From CAYWFP01 sp964457365 (GTDB lineage Bacteria > Planctomycetota > SZUA-567): a stretch of DNA of 64,000 nt. Where the stretch lies: assembly GCA_964457365.1 (NCBI GenBank), contig CAYWFP010000008.1, forward strand, positions 8,102 through 72,101, written 5' to 3'. Of this stretch, positions 26,288 to 36,794 are shown one piece after another. The position numbers were made by a program, and so were the translations under genes. The notes under the pieces were generated by a model, which saw only the letters and a program-made list of their open reading frames with translations, did not search any database and was not told the DNA's origin. Each line of letters opens with the position of its first letter. The first letter of the stretch is position 1.

Positions 26288-27348
26288 GGTTCCTGCGACG
26301 ATGCGGACGGCAACGCGGCCACCACCGAGGCGGGCGTGACTCCGGGGCCGGTCTCGACGACGGTCACGCGCGGCCCCAGCGGGGCGTACTGCGCCGGGTC
26401 CGTCTCGCCGGTGAAGAGCGCCACCGTCGGCACGCCGTGCGCCGCGGCCAGGTGCGCCGGTCCCGAGTCGTTGCCGACAAAGGCGCCGGCCGAGGCGAGC
26501 AGCGTATTCAACTCATCCACCGGCCCGGTATGCACCGCCCCCCGTCCCTCCGCCGGTCTCGCGACCGCCGCGCACGCGTCCCGCTCTCCCCGCGCGCCGG
26601 TGGCTACCACCTGCCAGCCGTCCGCTGCCAGGCGCGCGGCCACCTCGGCGAACGCGTCGACGGGCCAGCGCTTCCGCGCCCATCCCGCACCGGGTGCCAG
26701 CACGGCATACGCCACGGCCGGAGCGAGCCCCAGGGCCTGCAACAGGTCCGCCGGTACGCCGGCCGGCGGCGGCGGGTCGACCGTCCCCGTCCAGACGAAA
26801 CGGCCCAGCACCGGCTCGATGATGCGAAACGGTTTCTGCGACAGATGCCGGCCCAGCCGCTCCGCGTCGACGAGCGCGCGACTGTAGAGCGGATCCAACT
26901 CGTGGCCGGGTCCGATCGACCACCTCGGCCCGACGAAACGGGCGAAGGCGGCGGAGTAGCGGTTGCCGCTCAGGTCGATCAGCGCATCGAACGCGTAGAC
27001 GCGGCACCGACGCGCTTCAGCGATCAACGTCCGCCAGCCGATCCGTTCGCGCCGCCGATCGCTGACAACGACGCTTGTCGGATGAATCCGGTTCGCCGGG
27101 ACCAGATCGTGCCACAGCGTCGCCGCGAACGGTTTGCAGAAGACGTGCAGCTCCGCCTCGGGCCAGTGCGACCGCAGCGCGATCACAGCCTGCCGCGCCC
27201 AGAGGCTGTCGCCGAGCCAGTGACACGCGATCACGGCCACGCGCCCGGGATTCACGGGCACGGACGCGACCCGCTGCGCGGCCGGGTACCACAGCGGCCG
27301 GCTCGCGCGCAGCAAACCCCGCACGCAACGTTGCGCCAGGATGTGCAT
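26260..27348 (-). CDS. Glycosyltransferase family 9 (heptosyltransferase-like)
   Basis: The 362-residue protein has the GT-B layout of ADP-heptose:LPS heptosyltransferases, with VIACHWLGDSLWARQAV near residue 38 and the donor-site signature GNDSGPAHLAAAHGVPTVALF near residue 300. It would add a sugar to a lipopolysaccharide core or similar surface glycan on the cytoplasmic face. ATG at 27348 is preceded by GGAG and a strong promoter. Confidence 0.85.
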   Translation of the reverse strand: MHILAQRCVRGLLRASRPLWYPAAQRVASVPVNPGRVAVIACHWLGDSLWARQAVIALRSHWPEAELHVFCKPFAATLWHDLVPANRIHPTSVVVSDRRRERIGWRTLIAEARRCRVYAFDALIDLSGNRYSAAFARFVGPRWSIGPGHELDPLYSRALVDAERLGRHLSQKPFRIIEPVLGRFVWTGTVDPPPPAGVPADLLQALGLAPAVAYAVLAPGAGWARKRWPVDAFAEVAARLAADGWQVVATGARGERDACAAVARPAEGRGAVHTGPVDELNTLLASAGAFVGNDSGPAHLAAAHGVPTVALFTGETDPAQYAPLGPRVTVVETGPGVTPASVVAALPSASSQEPCAAARVVL

Positions 27349-27378
27349 GAAAGGGATTCTCCGGCTCCGTTGCCAAAG

Positions 27379-27407
27379 GCTATAGCACAAATCCCGCGTC
27401 GGCGCAA
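27379..27407 (-). promoter_or_regulatory. Promoter of the GT9 gene
   Basis: On the minus strand TTGCGC and TATAGC are 17 bp apart, with the -10 box 30 bp before the GT9 start. Confidence 0.65.
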
Positions 27408-27432
27408 GGCGCGACGACTTCCGGGTGCGGTT

Positions 27433-27461
27433 TTGACATTCTCTACGCCGGCTGGTATGAT
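27433..27461 (+). promoter_or_regulatory. Promoter of the third sulfatase gene
   Basis: TTGACA (27433-27438) and TATGAT (27456-27461) are 17 bp apart. The promoter is back to back with the GT9 promoter. Confidence 0.7.
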
Positions 27462-27553
27462 GCCGGCCCGACTTCGACAGGAGGTGGCAGGCCGCCCTTG
27501 CCGGAACCGCGACGGAACGCCGGGTGCTGCCCGGCGGCAGAGGAGATTCCCCC

Positions 27554-29008
27554 ATGGGCGACACGCCGCGCAACGTGCTCTTCGTCATCTCCGATCAACA
27601 CCGCTGGGACCACTGCGGCTTCGCCGGACACCCGGTGGTGCGCACCCCGAACCTCGACCGCCTCGCCGCCGCCGGCACCGTCTTCACCAACGCCTACTGC
27701 CCCAGCCCCGTCTGCGTCTGCTCGCGCGCGGCGATGATGACCGGCCGGCACCTGCACCGCTGCGGAGAAATCAACTCCACCGCCACGCATTCGCGCCATA
27801 CCATTCACGACCTGCCCACCCTCGGCACGGTCTTCGGCGCCGCCGGTTACGCCACCGGCGCCATCGGCAAGGTGCATATCCCCGGCGAGACGCGCGACGA
27901 GGAGCGCACCCTCGGCTTCGCGGAGCGGGCGCTGCGCATCTACACCCACTGGTTCCAGGATTACATCGACGTCGTCGGCGAGGAGGCGGCCGATGCTTAC
28001 GCCACCTACCGCAAGCCGCTGCCGCGTTTCCAGACCATCTATAACCCGACCAACGCCCCGGTCTCGCTCGACGACAGACAGATGTACGACACGCTCGTCG
28101 TCGACCGCTGTATCGAGTTCATGGAGAAACACGCCGAAGAGCCGTTCTTCCTCTGGGCCGGGCTGGAGAAGCCGCATACCGACTGGACCGCGCCGGCGGA
28201 GTTCCACACGCTCTATTCCCCCGAGGACGCCCTCGTCCCGCCGACGGTGAACGAGGAGCGCGAGGACATGCCCGAGGCCTGGTATATCAGCACGCGCCAG
28301 ACATGGACCTTCGACGAGGCCGAGATCCCCCGCTGCATCGCCGCCTACTACGCCAACGTCACCTACCTGGACGCGAAGGTCGGCGTCCTGCTCGACGCGC
28401 TCGAACGGCTGGGTCTGCGCGAAAACACCCTCGTCGTCTACACCACCGATCACGGCGAGATGCTCTTCGATCACGGCATGGTGCAGAAGCAGAACTTCTT
28501 TGAAGGCTCGGTCCACGTGCCGTTCGTCGTCGCCTCGCCCGACCACGCCGGCGGCAACCGCATCGAGGCGCCGGTCTCGCTGCTGGATACGTTCCCCACC
28601 TTCTGCGACTTCGCCGGGGTCGAACCGCCGGCGGAACTCGACGGCCTCTCGCTCGCGGGCGCGCTCGCCGGGGACGCGCCGGATCCGCACCGCGCGGTCT
28701 TCGCGGAGTACTACGCCTGGGGCATGTGCGAGCGGATGATCGTCAAGGACGGATGGAAATACGTCTGCAGCGACGGCGAAATCTGTCAGCTCTACCACGT
28801 GGCCGAGGATCCGCATGAAACGGTCAACCTCATCGACCGGCCCGCCCATGCCCACGTCCAGGACGCGCTGCACCAGGAGCTGATGGCGTCCTGGCAAATG
28901 CCGGACAAGGAGCGCGTCCGCCAGGAAGGCCGGCTGTGGAACGACAAGGACGAGTGGCGCGCAGGCTATGCCGCCTGGCAGCAGCGCCGCCGATCCGGGA
29001 CCGCGTAA
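27554..29008 (+). CDS. Sulfatase with atypical C-x-C-x-R active-site motif
   Basis: The 484-residue protein is a formylglycine sulfatase by fold: metal motif ISDQHRWD, TDHGEMLFDHG near residue 300, and a C-terminal subdomain. The active-site signature reads CVCSR (C54, C56, R58), where C/S-x-P/A-x-R is the rule. C54 aligns with the modified cysteine. Whether the maturase accepts Cys at the third position is unknown. GAGGAGA precedes the ATG at 27554. No signal peptide is visible. Confidence 0.85.
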   Translation: MGDTPRNVLFVISDQHRWDHCGFAGHPVVRTPNLDRLAAAGTVFTNAYCPSPVCVCSRAAMMTGRHLHRCGEINSTATHSRHTIHDLPTLGTVFGAAGYATGAIGKVHIPGETRDEERTLGFAERALRIYTHWFQDYIDVVGEEAADAYATYRKPLPRFQTIYNPTNAPVSLDDRQMYDTLVVDRCIEFMEKHAEEPFFLWAGLEKPHTDWTAPAEFHTLYSPEDALVPPTVNEEREDMPEAWYISTRQTWTFDEAEIPRCIAAYYANVTYLDAKVGVLLDALERLGLRENTLVVYTTDHGEMLFDHGMVQKQNFFEGSVHVPFVVASPDHAGGNRIEAPVSLLDTFPTFCDFAGVEPPAELDGLSLAGALAGDAPDPHRAVFAEYYAWGMCERMIVKDGWKYVCSDGEICQLYHVAEDPHETVNLIDRPAHAHVQDALHQELMASWQMPDKERVRQEGRLWNDKDEWRAGYAAWQQRRRSGTA

Positions 29009-29068
29009 CCCGCGCAGTTCGCGGCTGACGCAGCCGCCGTTGCAATCAAGCCGAAAGCGCTGAGCCCT

Positions 29069-29254
29069 TCAGCCGGCGGCGACGCTCCCCAGAAGGCCGG
29101 CGAAGCGTTCTGTGAAGAGCGCTTCGGCCTCTGCGCCGCGCAGGTGACGCAGCAGTTTCCGCTGGCCGTTTTCGGCCACGGCCCGCCAATACGCGTCGCT
29201 TTCGAGCCGGGCGGCCTGTTCGGTCAGATCCGCGGGCGAAGAGGCGACGGTGAT
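29069..29254 (-). pseudogene. C-terminal fragment, glycosyltransferase-like
   Basis: A minus-strand frame without a start, bounded by TAG at 29255-29257, encodes about 60 residues (SPADLTEQAARLESDAYW...) ending in TGA at 29069-29071. The helix-rich pattern resembles the C-terminal tail of GT-B glycosyltransferases, but this is weak. Its 5' part is lost at the junction with the GGDEF fragment. Confidence 0.35.
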
Positions 29255-29711
29255 CTACGCCGACATCGACAACTTCAAGGCATACAACGACGTCTACGGT
29301 TTCGACGCAGGCGACGAAGCGATCCTGATGACCGCGGAGATCCTGACTCAAACGGCCGGGCACGCCGGCGGCGACGCGGGCTTCGTCGGGCATGTCGGTG
29401 GCGACGACTTCGTGGTCGTGCTCCCGGCGGAGACGACCGACGCCTTCGTCGCGGAAGCGACGCGGCGTTACGACGCCACGGCCCCGACGCTCTACAACGA
29501 CGCCGACCGGCGCGCGGGGGGCATCCGCGCCAAGGACCGCCAGGGACAGCCGCAGTTCTTCCCCTTCCTCTCGCTCTCGCTGGCGGGCATTCCGCTGGCG
29601 GGGCGGACCTTCGACCACGTCGGCAAGGTGGCGGCGGTGGCGGCGGAATTGAAGAAGGTGGCCAAGCGGCAGAAAGGCAGCTCCTTCGCCCTGGACCAGC
29701 GCCAGGGCTGA
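29250..29711 (+). pseudogene. GGDEF (diguanylate cyclase-like) domain, 5' truncated
   Basis: About 153 residues match a GGDEF domain from its first strand (YADIDNFKAYNDVYGF) through the signature, here HVGGDDFVV instead of GGDEF, to the end. Everything N-terminal (sensor domain, first helix) is missing. The only possible start is a GTG inside the domain without a ribosome site. It is probably a remnant and not an active cyclic-di-GMP synthase, although a stand-alone short product cannot be excluded. Confidence 0.55.
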
Positions 29712-29737
29712 AGCGCCACTCCGGGAAATCGCCTCGA

Positions 29738-31894
29738 CTACTTCGGCCGAGTGGCGGCGCGGAAGGTGCCGTCCTTGCTGCGCGATTTCTTGCGCGCGAG
29801 TTGGGCGGCGCGCTTGTGACAGAGATACTGGCTGTGCTGCTGCTTCTTCTTCACCGCCGGCTTGGGCACGCGCTTGTAGGTCGCGTCGGGCTGCATCTCC
29901 CAGGCCTTGACGTTGTCCCGGAACCCCAGGTCCAGTTCGGCAAGCACCTCCTTGCGCGCCTGCGGATCGACGATGGGAAAGAGCAACTCCAGGCGCGAGT
30001 CGAAGTTGCGCTCCATCCAGTCGGCGCTGGCGCAGTATACCTCCTCGGCGCCGCCGTTGTGGAACTGGAAGATGCGCGAGTGCTCGAGGTAGCGGTCGAG
30101 GATGCTGCGTACGCGGATGGTCTCCGAGAGATCCTCCACCCCCGCGCGCAAACGGCAGAGCCCGCGCACCAGCAGGTCGATGCGCACCCCCGCGCGCGAG
30201 GCCTTGTAGAGCGCCTTGATCGTCGCCGGGTCGATGAGCGAATTCATCTTGGCGCGGATGAAACCGGGCGTCTCGGGCGTGTGCTTCTCGATTTCGCGCT
30301 CGATCAACGCCAGGAAGCGCTCGCGCAGTTCCGTCGGCGCCATGGCGATGCGGCGGAACTTCGGCGGCAGGGAGTAGCCGGTGATGACGTTGAAGAAACC
30401 GGAGAGATCCCGGCCGAACTCCGGGCGCGCGGTGAGATAGCCGTAGTCGGTGTAGAGCTTGGCGGTCTTGTCGTTGTAATTGCCGGTGGCGAGGTGAACG
30501 TAGCGGCGGATGCCGTCGCTCTCGCGCCGCACCACCAGGCAGGCCTTGGCGTGGGTCTTGTAGCCGACGACGCCGTAGATGACGTGCGCGCCGGCGGAAT
30601 CGAGGCGCTTGGCCCACTCGATGTTCGCCTCCTCGTCGAAGCGCGCGCGCAACTCCACCAGCACCGTCACCTGCTTGCACTTCTCCGCCGCGCGGATCAG
30701 CGCCTGGACGATGGGCGAGTTGCCGCTGACGCGGTAGAGCGTCATCTTGATCGCCAGCACGTCGGCGTCGGCGGCGGCCTCCTCGACGAAGCGGACCACG
30801 GGGTCGAACTTCTGGTACGGTACGTGCACGATGGCGTCCTGCTCGCGCACGGCGGCGAAGACGCTCTCCTCGCCCGAGAGAAGCGGGTGGTCCTGCTGCG
30901 GCCAGGGCTGGTCGCGCAGGTGCGGCAAGTCGATGAGCTCGTAGAAGCCGAAGAGGCTCTTGATGTCGATGAGCGAGGGGACCTTGTATACGTCGTCGTC
31001 CTCGACGTCGAGCACGTTCTTGAAAAAGGCCAGGATGTCGTCGGGGATGTCCTCGCGCACCTCCAGGCGGACCACCGGGCCCCAGCGCCGGCTCTTGAGT
31101 TCCACCTCGATGGCGGCAAGCAGGTCTTCCGCGGCGTCCTCGTCGACCTCCATCTCCGCGTCGCGCAGCACGCGGAAGGGGTAGGCGCCGAGGATCTCGT
31201 AGCCGTGGAGCATCGTCTCGGCGAAGAGGCGGATGACGTCGTCGAGGAGGGCCACGCGGTAACCCTTCTCGCTCCCGGGCAGCGGGATGAAACGGTTGAG
31301 TCCGCTGGGGATCTGGATCAGCACCGTGTCGGTCTGCTCGAAAAAGCGCTTCACCAGCCCCTCGCGCGGGTGGATCTTGAACAGCAGGTACATCCCGCCG
31401 CTGGCCAGCAGCGGGAAGGGATGCCCCGGGTCGATGGCCATGGGCGTCAGCACCGGGAAGACCTGCTCGTTGAACTGGCTCTGCAGGAAGGACTGGTCGT
31501 CGGCGGTGAACTCCTGCAGGCGGACGATGGAGACGTCGTGCTTCTGCAGCGCGGGAAGGATCTCGCCGTGGATGCACTCGAACTGCCGGGCGAACATGGC
31601 GTGGGCCTTGGCGACGATGCCGTCGAAGATCTGCCGCGGCGAGAGCTTGTCGGGCCCCAGGAAGAATTGCTGTTCGCGGATGGCGCGTTTGACGTTGGCC
31701 ACGCGGACCATGAAAAACTCGTCGAGGTTGCTGGCGACGATGGCCATGAATTTCAGCCGTTCCATCAGCGGCACGTCCGCGTTCTCGCCCTCGCCCAGAA
31801 CGCGGAAGTTGAAGTCGAGCCAGTTCCACTCGCGGTTGATGAAGTTCTCGGGATAGTCCAAATCCGTCCCGCTCTCGTCGTCGCCGATCTGCAT
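29738..31894 (-). CDS. ppk: Polyphosphate kinase 1
   Basis: This 718-residue enzyme makes polyphosphate from ATP. The N domain starts YFINREWNWLDFNFRVL-like near residue 14. The head and two phospholipase-D-like C domains follow, with the autophosphorylated histidine in GYKTHAK and the second catalytic histidine in VHLATGNYND. ATG at 31894 has GGGAGGG upstream. Its gene follows ppx by 17 bp on the same strand, the classic synthesis/degradation pair. The tail is lysine/arginine-rich. Confidence 0.95.
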   Translation of the reverse strand: MQIGDDESGTDLDYPENFINREWNWLDFNFRVLGEGENADVPLMERLKFMAIVASNLDEFFMVRVANVKRAIREQQFFLGPDKLSPRQIFDGIVAKAHAMFARQFECIHGEILPALQKHDVSIVRLQEFTADDQSFLQSQFNEQVFPVLTPMAIDPGHPFPLLASGGMYLLFKIHPREGLVKRFFEQTDTVLIQIPSGLNRFIPLPGSEKGYRVALLDDVIRLFAETMLHGYEILGAYPFRVLRDAEMEVDEDAAEDLLAAIEVELKSRRWGPVVRLEVREDIPDDILAFFKNVLDVEDDDVYKVPSLIDIKSLFGFYELIDLPHLRDQPWPQQDHPLLSGEESVFAAVREQDAIVHVPYQKFDPVVRFVEEAAADADVLAIKMTLYRVSGNSPIVQALIRAAEKCKQVTVLVELRARFDEEANIEWAKRLDSAGAHVIYGVVGYKTHAKACLVVRRESDGIRRYVHLATGNYNDKTAKLYTDYGYLTARPEFGRDLSGFFNVITGYSLPPKFRRIAMAPTELRERFLALIEREIEKHTPETPGFIRAKMNSLIDPATIKALYKASRAGVRIDLLVRGLCRLRAGVEDLSETIRVRSILDRYLEHSRIFQFHNGGAEEVYCASADWMERNFDSRLELLFPIVDPQARKEVLAELDLGFRDNVKAWEMQPDATYKRVPKPAVKKKQQHSQYLCHKRAAQLARKKSRSKDGTFRAATRPK

Positions 31895-31911
31895 GCTGCC
31901 CTCCCTGCCCG

Positions 31912-33495
31912 TCACATATACGCCAACTGGCCGCGGAGCAGCTTCACCTGCAGCCCGGTGGCCTCCTCGAAGAGCGTCGCCTTCTCCTTGAGCGCCATAG
32001 TCTCGACGACCAGATCGTGCCGGCTCTTGGCGCGCAGGACCAGATCGGTCTCGGTCACCTGCGCGGCGACGGTCTCGATGATCTGGCGGTGCCCCCGGTC
32101 GAGCGCGTCGGCCAGCCGCAGGACGGCCGCGAGCTTGGTGACGCGCAGGCGGTCCTCCATCGGCAGGCGCATGAACTCCGCGTGCTGCGGCCGCGGATGA
32201 TTCTTGCGGTGATACCGCGCGATCAGCGCCACGAGCGATCGCTCGTCGGCGTCGAGGCCGACCACCTCGCTCCACTCGATGAGGTACATCGAATGCTTGT
32301 GATGGGCGCGCTCGCTGACGAACATGCCGATGTCGTGCAGAATCGCGGCCACCTCCAGGTAGAGCCGGTCCTTGCCGCCGAGATCCAGGAAGCCGGCCAC
32401 GCCGTCGTAGAGCTCCACCGCGAGCTCGGCCACATGCAGCGAATGGTCTGCGTCGTAGCCGTACTTCTCGGCCAACCCGCGCGCGGAGCGGATGACCTGC
32501 TCGGAGAAGACCAGCGCCGGGTTCTCCCCCTGGCGCAGCAGGATCAAGTCGTGGAAGATCCCCGAGAGGAGGTCCATCTCGGCCATGTAGACGCGCTCGA
32601 CGCGGATCTCGCGCAGGAAGCGGTCCAGGATCAGCAGCGCCGGCACCAGCAACTCCACGTCGCTGATGCTGACGCCGAAACGCTCGGCGACCTGCTCGGG
32701 CGCCAGCCCCTGCACCTCCTTGGCCGCGCGCATGATCATTTCGCCGTGGACGTTGAGCCCGCCATCGAGATAGCCCACGTCGCCGCGGCCGTCGAAGGCC
32801 TTCAGGAGCTGCGAGTTGGTGACGACGCAGTGGGCCATGGTATAGTCGCGGTAGACGCTGAGCGTGGAGTGGACCACGTTGCGGATGACGCTCTCGAGGA
32901 GCATCTGCTCGTTGCCGGCCCCCGCGCCGGCGCAGTTGTGCAGCAGCCGCGCGGTGCCCAGGCGCCGGGTGTTGGTCAGCACGAGGTTGCGCCCCTGCAG
33001 CACCATGGTCTCGGTGGAGCCGCCGCCGAGATCCAGAAACAGCGTATACCCCTCCGTGTCGCCGACGTTCTTCTCCAGGAACGGCAGCATGACCTGGTAG
33101 GTCAGCCGGCTCTCCTCCACCGCGTCGAGGACATGGAGGCGAAAGCCGGTCTCGTGCGCGATGCGGTCGACGACGATGTCGCGGTTGCCCGCGTCGCGGA
33201 TGGCGCTGGTGGCCACGGCGCGGAAGTCGCGGACGTCGTAGTCGTCGAGGACGCGCGAGAAGTTGGCCAGCACGCGGCAGACCGCGCGCAGCGTATCGCG
33301 GGTGATGTAGCCGCAGCCGAAGGTGTCCACACCCAGGGCGACAGGGTGGACCAGTTCGTCGAGCATCGCCAGCACGCCGTTGCCGCTGAGTTCGGCCACC
33401 TGCATGCGCACCGAGGTCGAGCCGACGTCGATGGCGGCCAGTTGCGTGGCCGTCGTCTTGCGCCGCTTGCGCGTGCGCGTCTTCTTCGCCGCCAT
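31912..33495 (-). CDS. ppx: Exopolyphosphatase / Ppx-GppA phosphatase with HD domain
   Basis: The 527-residue protein starts with a short basic stretch, then the ASKHA-fold phosphatase (AAIDVGSTSVRMQV, LDLGGGSTETM). A C-terminal HD-type helical domain follows (HDIGMFVSERAHHKHS, LRLADALDRGH near 440). It removes terminal phosphate from polyphosphate or pppGpp. ATG at 33495 has GAGGGTGG upstream. First gene of the ppx-ppk pair. Confidence 0.92.
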   Translation of the reverse strand: MAAKKTRTRKRRKTTATQLAAIDVGSTSVRMQVAELSGNGVLAMLDELVHPVALGVDTFGCGYITRDTLRAVCRVLANFSRVLDDYDVRDFRAVATSAIRDAGNRDIVVDRIAHETGFRLHVLDAVEESRLTYQVMLPFLEKNVGDTEGYTLFLDLGGGSTETMVLQGRNLVLTNTRRLGTARLLHNCAGAGAGNEQMLLESVIRNVVHSTLSVYRDYTMAHCVVTNSQLLKAFDGRGDVGYLDGGLNVHGEMIMRAAKEVQGLAPEQVAERFGVSISDVELLVPALLILDRFLREIRVERVYMAEMDLLSGIFHDLILLRQGENPALVFSEQVIRSARGLAEKYGYDADHSLHVAELAVELYDGVAGFLDLGGKDRLYLEVAAILHDIGMFVSERAHHKHSMYLIEWSEVVGLDADERSLVALIARYHRKNHPRPQHAEFMRLPMEDRLRVTKLAAVLRLADALDRGHRQIIETVAAQVTETDLVLRAKSRHDLVVETMALKEKATLFEEATGLQVKLLRGQLAYM

Positions 33496-33562
33496 GATCC
33501 ACCCTCGTTGGCGTCTGTCGCCGCGTCGCGCGGAGCAGGGACGCTCCCGCAGCCGACCTGAA

Positions 33563-33591
33563 ATGGTAGAAGGAAACGGGCAAATGCGCAA
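33563..33591 (-). promoter_or_regulatory. Promoter of ppx-ppk
   Basis: On the minus strand TTGCGC and TACCAT are 17 bp apart, 67 bp upstream of the ppx start. Confidence 0.6.
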
Positions 33592-33642
33592 GCCCCGCGA
33601 CGCGAAACCCCGTGGACCGGCCGCGACCGATGGCGTTTGGGC

Positions 33643-33671
33643 TTGACAGAACCGCGGCCGGGCGCTAGGTT
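33643..33671 (+). promoter_or_regulatory. Promoter of the pheA operon
   Basis: TTGACA and TAGGTT are 17 bp apart, leading into pheA 35 bp downstream. No attenuator or leader peptide is visible in the short leader. Confidence 0.65.
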
Positions 33672-33706
33672 CTGTTACATTTATTTCGGATAAAGGCAAT
33701 CGGATT

Positions 33707-34795
<1,089 letters not shown>

Positions 34796-34827
34796 ATACG
34801 CCCCCCGCATACAAAGAGGAGACCTTC

Positions 34828-35841
34828 ATGATTATCGTCATGCGCGTCGGCGCGAAGGAAGAGGAGATCCGCCGCGTCGTCGACCGCATCGAGAGCGGCG
34901 GCTTCGAGGCCCACCTCGATCGCGGCGTCGAACGCACTATCATCGGCGTGCGCAGCGGCCGGCACGACCTGCAGCCGGAGATGTTCAAGCTGCTGCCGGG
35001 CGTCGAGGACGTGGTGCGCATCCTCAAACCCTTCAAGCTCGCCTCCCGCGAGTTCCACCCGGCCGACACGGTGGTCGAGATCGGCGGCGTTTCCCTCGGC
35101 GGCGAAACGCTGGCGGTGATGGCCGGCCCGTGCAGCGTCGAGAGCCGCGAGCAGATCCTCGCCGCCGCGCGCACGGTCAAGGCCGCCGGCGGGCAGATCC
35201 TCCGCGGCGGCGCGTTCAAGCCGCGCACCTCGCCCTACTCGTTCCAGGGCCTGGGCGTGGAGGGGCTGAAACTGCTGGCCGAGGCGCGCGCGGAGACGGG
35301 GCTGCCGGTGGTGACGGAGGTGATGCAGATCGGGCAGATCGAGGCGGTGGCCGAGTACGCCGACATCTTCCAGATCGGCGCGCGCAACATGCAGCACTTC
35401 GACCTGCTCAAGGAGGTGGCGCCGGTGGGCAAGCCGGTGCTGCTCAAGCGCGGGCTGGCGGCGAAGATCGAGGATCTGCTGATGTCCGCGGAGTACCTGC
35501 TCGCCGGCGGCTGCGACAACGTCATCCTCTGCGAGCGCGGCATCCGCACCTTCGAGACCGCCACGCGCAATACCCTCGACATCGCCGCGGTACCGGTCCT
35601 GAAACAGATGACCCACCTGCCGGTGATCGTCGACCCCTCGCATGCCTCGGGGCACGTCGAGTTCGTGCCGGCGCTGGCAAAGGCGGCCGTCGCCGCCGGC
35701 GCCGACGGCTTGATGGTGGAGATCCATCCCGATCCGGACAAGGCGTTGAGCGACGGCCAGCAATCGCTCAAACCCGACGAATTCGAGACGCTGATGGAAG
35801 CATGCCGGCAGGTAGCCGCCGCGATCGGACGGACGCTGTAA
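34828..35841 (+). CDS. aroF: DAHP synthase, class I-beta
   Basis: The 337-residue enzyme condenses phosphoenolpyruvate with erythrose-4-phosphate, the first step of aromatic amino acid synthesis. An N-terminal ferredoxin-like regulatory domain (1-75) precedes the TIM barrel with AGPCSVES, GGAFKPRTSPYSFQG and VDPSHASGH. ATG at 34828 has GAGGAGA 8 nt upstream; an earlier in-frame ATG at 34792 overlaps pheA but has no site. Pairing with pheA gives a small aromatic operon. Confidence 0.94.
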   Translation: MIIVMRVGAKEEEIRRVVDRIESGGFEAHLDRGVERTIIGVRSGRHDLQPEMFKLLPGVEDVVRILKPFKLASREFHPADTVVEIGGVSLGGETLAVMAGPCSVESREQILAAARTVKAAGGQILRGGAFKPRTSPYSFQGLGVEGLKLLAEARAETGLPVVTEVMQIGQIEAVAEYADIFQIGARNMQHFDLLKEVAPVGKPVLLKRGLAAKIEDLLMSAEYLLAGGCDNVILCERGIRTFETATRNTLDIAAVPVLKQMTHLPVIVDPSHASGHVEFVPALAKAAVAAGADGLMVEIHPDPDKALSDGQQSLKPDEFETLMEACRQVAAAIGRTL

Positions 35842-35858
35842 CGCAAACGGGGAGCGTC

Positions 35859-36794
35859 ATGCGCCAGCGCATCCTGATCGGCATTCTCGCGCTCGTCGTG
35901 GCGCTCGTGCTGATCGGGCTGGGCGCGGTGCGCCTCGCCGCGCCGCCGCCGGAGCTGCCGGAGGGCGAGGCGGCGCCACCGGTGCCGGACGCCCTGAAGA
36001 GCGGCCGGAGCCTGGCGGATCTCGGCACCGAGGGCACGACCGCGCAGGAACTGGTTCAAGGAGGGCGCTTCGCCGAGGCGAAGGCGAAGTTGACCGCGCT
36101 TATCGAGAAACACCCCGACAACGCCGAGACCCGCCGCTGGCTGGGCGATACCCACTACAACCTGCTCGAACTCGACGAGGCGCTGGCGGCCTACGAGAAA
36201 GCGCTGGAACTGGACGCGGACAATTATTACGCCCGCCGCGGCCGGGGCTTCGCGCTGCTCTACCGCGGCCATCGCCAGTACGCCAACCGGCTGCGGGCCG
36301 AGGCCCACGAGAGCTACCGGGAAGCGCTGAAGACGCTGCGCGAATGCCTGCGGCACTACCCCGAGGACATCGAGGCGCACTACGTGATGACCATGGCCTG
36401 CGAGGGCGCCAGCCGCCGGCTCTACACGAACGCGATCCGTCTCCACAATAGCGGCGACCAGGACCCCGAGGCCGAGGATGCCGCGCGCGCCTGCCTGGAG
36501 ATGATCGACCGGGGGATCGAAGCGGCGCAGAAGCGCATCGAACACCAGCCCGCCGAGAAGGGGCCGCGCCTGCTGCTGGCCGGCCTCTTTCACCGCCGCG
36601 GCGCGCTGCTGGACAAGTTCGAACGCCCGAAGAAAGCCGCCGAGAACCTGCAGCAGGCGATCGAAGCCTACCGCGGCATCCTGCTCGAAATCGACTCGAT
36701 GGACAAGAACGCGCTGCGCCACATCGCCCGGATCCAGAAGCTCAGGGCCGACGTCGAAGCGCGCCCGCGCAAGCCGGAGAGCATGATCCCGTGA
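35859..36794 (+). CDS. Membrane-anchored TPR protein
   Basis: The 311-residue protein has an N-terminal membrane segment (residues 5-25), a proline-rich linker and tetratricopeptide repeats (about 65-150, including ALAAYEKALELDADNYYARRGRG), with further helices to the end. It probably scaffolds proteins on the periplasmic side. It starts 17 bp after aroF and its stop overlaps the next gene. Confidence 0.7.
   Translation: MRQRILIGILALVVALVLIGLGAVRLAAPPPELPEGEAAPPVPDALKSGRSLADLGTEGTTAQELVQGGRFAEAKAKLTALIEKHPDNAETRRWLGDTHYNLLELDEALAAYEKALELDADNYYARRGRGFALLYRGHRQYANRLRAEAHESYREALKTLRECLRHYPEDIEAHYVMTMACEGASRRLYTNAIRLHNSGDQDPEAEDAARACLEMIDRGIEAAQKRIEHQPAEKGPRLLLAGLFHRRGALLDKFERPKKAAENLQQAIEAYRGILLEIDSMDKNALRHIARIQKLRADVEARPRKPESMIP

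Noticed and set aside
29250..29711. GGDD motif as a CRISPR Cas10 palm domain
   Set aside because: The surrounding sequence follows ordinary GGDEF domains, and no cas genes or repeat arrays are near.
31895..33583. Open frame that would extend the ppk protein by over 500 residues at its N-terminus
   Set aside because: This stretch is the ppx gene in another frame. ppk has its own ribosome site and the normal family start at 31894.
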